Shown here: positions 4,812-6,441 of the stretch, in pieces
How the letters are laid out: each line of letters begins with the position of its first letter
Position numbering within the stretch: the first letter of the stretch is position 1
From: Planctomycetota bacterium
GTDB taxonomy: Bacteria > Planctomycetota > GCA-002687715 > DRQF01
Direction of reading: 5' to 3'
DNA length: 6,441 bases
Assembly: GCA_015485455.1 (NCBI GenBank)
Contig: WFTN01000237.1
Location: forward strand, 1-6,441
Made by a program: the position numbers and the translations under genes
Notes under the pieces: model-generated
What the model saw: the letters and a program-made list of their open reading frames with translations, nothing else
What the model was told of the DNA's origin: nothing
The model's database searches: none

Positions 4812-6441
4812 TCAATTCAACTGGATGTTAAATTCGAATTCGCCCCTGCTACGATAGGACCGGGGACGGCTTTCGACTTTGAATTCCGGGACACCGATCA
4901 GTACAGGCTGATTGATAGGCACTCGAAGGGTAAATTCGAAGCGACCGTGATCGTCTGTTCTGGTACCACCATAGATTGTTCTGGGCCACGGCTCTAATTG
5001 AAGGAAAACGTCAACATCTGAAACGGGGCGATTGAGGGATTTGGAACGAATCGTCCCGAAACAGCGAATCTCCACCAAAGATGCCAATGAGGGTACGGTT
5101 GCTTCTATGCTGTGTCGAAAGAAGGCTCCCAGTATGGTGCAAGCGAGACTCCCTCGATTGTCCGAATACTGGTTGTCGTTGATTCCTAAGAATAGATGTC
5201 CTGACTCGTTAAATACCATGGGGTGAGACGGAGAGATCAAGACCGGTACGCCATCTTGGCCAATCTTGCCGATCAAAGCGCCTGCGGGAAGATTCGGGGC
5301 TGGAAGTCCGTTGCGAAATGCTTGGTGGGATGAGGCTGATCTGAAGAACGATTGCAAAAGACTGGCGGCAATCCCTTCAGGCCCAGACCATCCAAAACCT
5401 TGAGTCGATGCCGAATCGAGGCTCCATTGACCTTGAATGTCAAAAACGACTTCCCTGCCAGCTTCCACATCGCCCCCTGTGTCTACCCAACCACCGTTAG
5501 CGGGGATGGGGACCTGACGACCCGGCGCGATAAACTCAGGAGGATCGTCATAAATCATCTCGCCGATGAACTGGCCGACTGCGCGGATTCCGGCCAAACG
5601 AAATGGGCCATCGCCAGCCAGCACAATGCGCATGGCCCGGTAGGTTCTGTTGGGATCGACTGGAATGGCGATGGGGGGCCTGGAAAGGCCAAGGCGATTG
5701 ACACTGAGGCGGTGCCAATTTATGTTCTCGTTGCGGAAGGTCGCGATCCTTTGCCATCTTCCGCTCTCGTCTTCCAACTCCACCAAGATATAACGTGCAG
5801 CATTCACGTCAGAACCTGCAGAGCCGATTTCTATGCGATTGAGACGGGCGAGTCCCCCAAAGCGGCTTTCACTGAAGGCATAGGTGTTGTTGTTCGAAAA
5901 CCAAGTGCCACCGTCATATTCCGAGCCACGGCTCAAGCGGCGATTGCGACTGCTTCTTCGAGGCAGACTACCTTGGGCTCGTGCTGCCACATTCACCTGG
6001 CCCGTGTTGAAGGGCTGGAGAGGTTGGTTCCAGGAACCTTCGTAGTTGTCCCGGTCTCGCCAGTTCTGAGGACCAGCGTAGAGCCAATTTCGTGGCCTCG
6101 CAGGAGGGACTCTTCTGAACCAGGGGTTGATTGAACTCAGAGGGTTCTCCCGGCAATAGACGGAAACAAACTTAGATTCAGGAAGCCAGAAGAGCTGAAC
6201 CTTTCCTGGCCCTTGTCCCTTGAAGGCGAAATGGAGTTTTTTTCTGGCGTTGCCAAAAAGCCCGCCGAAAAGATTGTTCTTTTTTGCTCGGTCTAAGATA
6301 TTGACCGGGAGAGTGATGTCACCCAAAGGGACTTCGATAGGGCGCTTGACACCAGGGCGATAAATGAAACTCGTGATCTCTGGGCCACCGAAAGCCCGTA
6401 AAAGAAGGACTCCTTCTTTGTCCGGCCATCTTTCCTTTGGA
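4812..6441 (-). CDS. Multidomain protein with discoidin-like, LecA-like and carboxypeptidase-regulatory-like domains (partial, N-terminus off the window)
   Basis: The frame stays open to the right edge, so at least 542 C-terminal residues are seen and the true start lies outside. The TTG at 6326 is in frame but internal. Counting from the first complete codon in the window, residues 1-103 begin with strand-rich sequence. Residues 104-173 form a linker rich in Arg, Trp, Asn and Pro. Residues 177-290 look like a galactose-binding/discoidin-type beta sandwich (F-G-G-L-A-R-L-N-R-I-E-I-G-S, then Y-I-L-V-E-L-E-D, and a closing R-A-M-R-I-V-L...G-I-R-A-V-G). Residues 306-438 resemble the PA-IL (LecA) lectin fold: G-G-W-V-D-T-G-x-D-V, P-A-G-A-L-I-G-K-I-G, then I-N-D-N-Q-Y-S-D-N-R-G-S, where Asp422, Asp427 and Asn428 sit at calcium-ligand-type positions. 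Residues 455-542 resemble a carboxypeptidase regulatory-like domain (G-T-I-R-S, P-V-S-D-V-D-V, T-D-D-H-G-R-F-E-F). These folds suggest carbohydrate or surface binding outside the cytoplasm, but no signal peptide can be seen because the start is missing. The ligand is unknown. Confidence 0.8.
   Translation of the reverse strand, partial: PKERWPDKEGVLLLRAFGGPEITSFIYRPGVKRPIEVPLGDITLPVNILDRAKKNNLFGGLFGNARKKLHFAFKGQGPGKVQLFWLPESKFVSVYCRENPLSSINPWFRRVPPARPRNWLYAGPQNWRDRDNYEGSWNQPLQPFNTGQVNVAARAQGSLPRRSSRNRRLSRGSEYDGGTWFSNNNTYAFSESRFGGLARLNRIEIGSAGSDVNAARYILVELEDESGRWQRIATFRNENINWHRLSVNRLGLSRPPIAIPVDPNRTYRAMRIVLAGDGPFRLAGIRAVGQFIGEMIYDDPPEFIAPGRQVPIPANGGWVDTGGDVEAGREVVFDIQGQWSLDSASTQGFGWSGPEGIAASLLQSFFRSASSHQAFRNGLPAPNLPAGALIGKIGQDGVPVLISPSHPMVFNESGHLFLGINDNQYSDNRGSLACTILGAFFRHSIEATVPSLASLVEIRCFGTIRSKSLNRPVSDVDVFLQLEPWPRTIYGGTRTDDHGRFEFTLRVPINQPVLIGVPEFKVESRPRSYRSRGEFEFNIQLN

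Noticed and set aside
5352..6134. 260-codon plus-strand open frame opposite the LecA-like gene
   Set aside because: It lies wholly antisense to a gene with recognisable domains in order. Its translation has no family resemblance and no convincing ribosome site, so it is a shadow of the coding bias on the other strand.
6324..6326. TTG as the start codon of the LecA-like gene
   Set aside because: The same frame continues without a stop to the window edge with protein-like sequence (for example T-S-F-I-Y-R-P-G), so the codon is internal and the gene is partial.
1..6441. tRNA, rRNA, CRISPR, insertion sequence, phage, toxin-antitoxin or other defence signatures
   Set aside because: I looked for repeated spacers, terminal inverted repeats, transposase or integrase motifs and small paired genes and found none.

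Overview
The window looks like ordinary bacterial chromosome. It is densely coded, of moderate GC (about half by eye), and has no rRNA, tRNA, CRISPR array, transposase or phage gene that I can recognise. The mix of genes is two cytoplasmic TPR proteins, an exported protein of unknown function, a CBS-domain sugar-phosphate nucleotidyltransferase and a multidomain beta-sandwich protein with a PA-IL (LecA)-like module. That mix, with the weak Shine-Dalgarno sequences of several genes, would suit a Planctomycetota-type or other large-genome Gram-negative environmental bacterium. This is a low-confidence guess; no marker gene in the window fixes the phylum.

Layout. Positions 1-276 hold no supported gene, only a terminator-like hairpin reading rightward. 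From 3491 down to 277, three minus-strand genes follow one another. The first (3491-2445) encodes a signal-peptide protein that looks like two tandem alpha/beta domains. After a 90-bp gap with a perfect 12-bp palindrome comes a 443-residue TPR protein with a disordered acidic tail (2354-1023). Overlapping it by ATGA is a 249-residue second TPR protein (1026-277). A 235-bp divergent intergenic region (3492-3726), containing a near-perfect 13-bp inverted repeat, separates this group from the plus-strand nucleotidyltransferase gene (3727-4761). That gene converges, across 50 bp of overlapping hairpin-forming sequence, on a minus-strand gene (4812-6441) that is still open at the right edge.

How they may work together. 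The overlapping TPR genes are almost certainly co-expressed and may form one scaffold or complex; the exported-protein gene upstream may share their transcript. The nucleotidyltransferase should activate a sugar phosphate with an NTP for a cell-surface glycan or glycoconjugate pathway, with the CBS pair as a possible regulatory sensor, but no other sugar-pathway gene is in view to name the substrate. The right-hand protein combines a discoidin-like sandwich, a LecA-like domain and a carboxypeptidase-regulatory-like domain, an architecture suggesting carbohydrate or surface binding outside the cytoplasm. I do not see a known defence, mobile or biosynthetic system. The most novel item is the multidomain LecA-like protein, followed by the TPR pair with its acidic tail.
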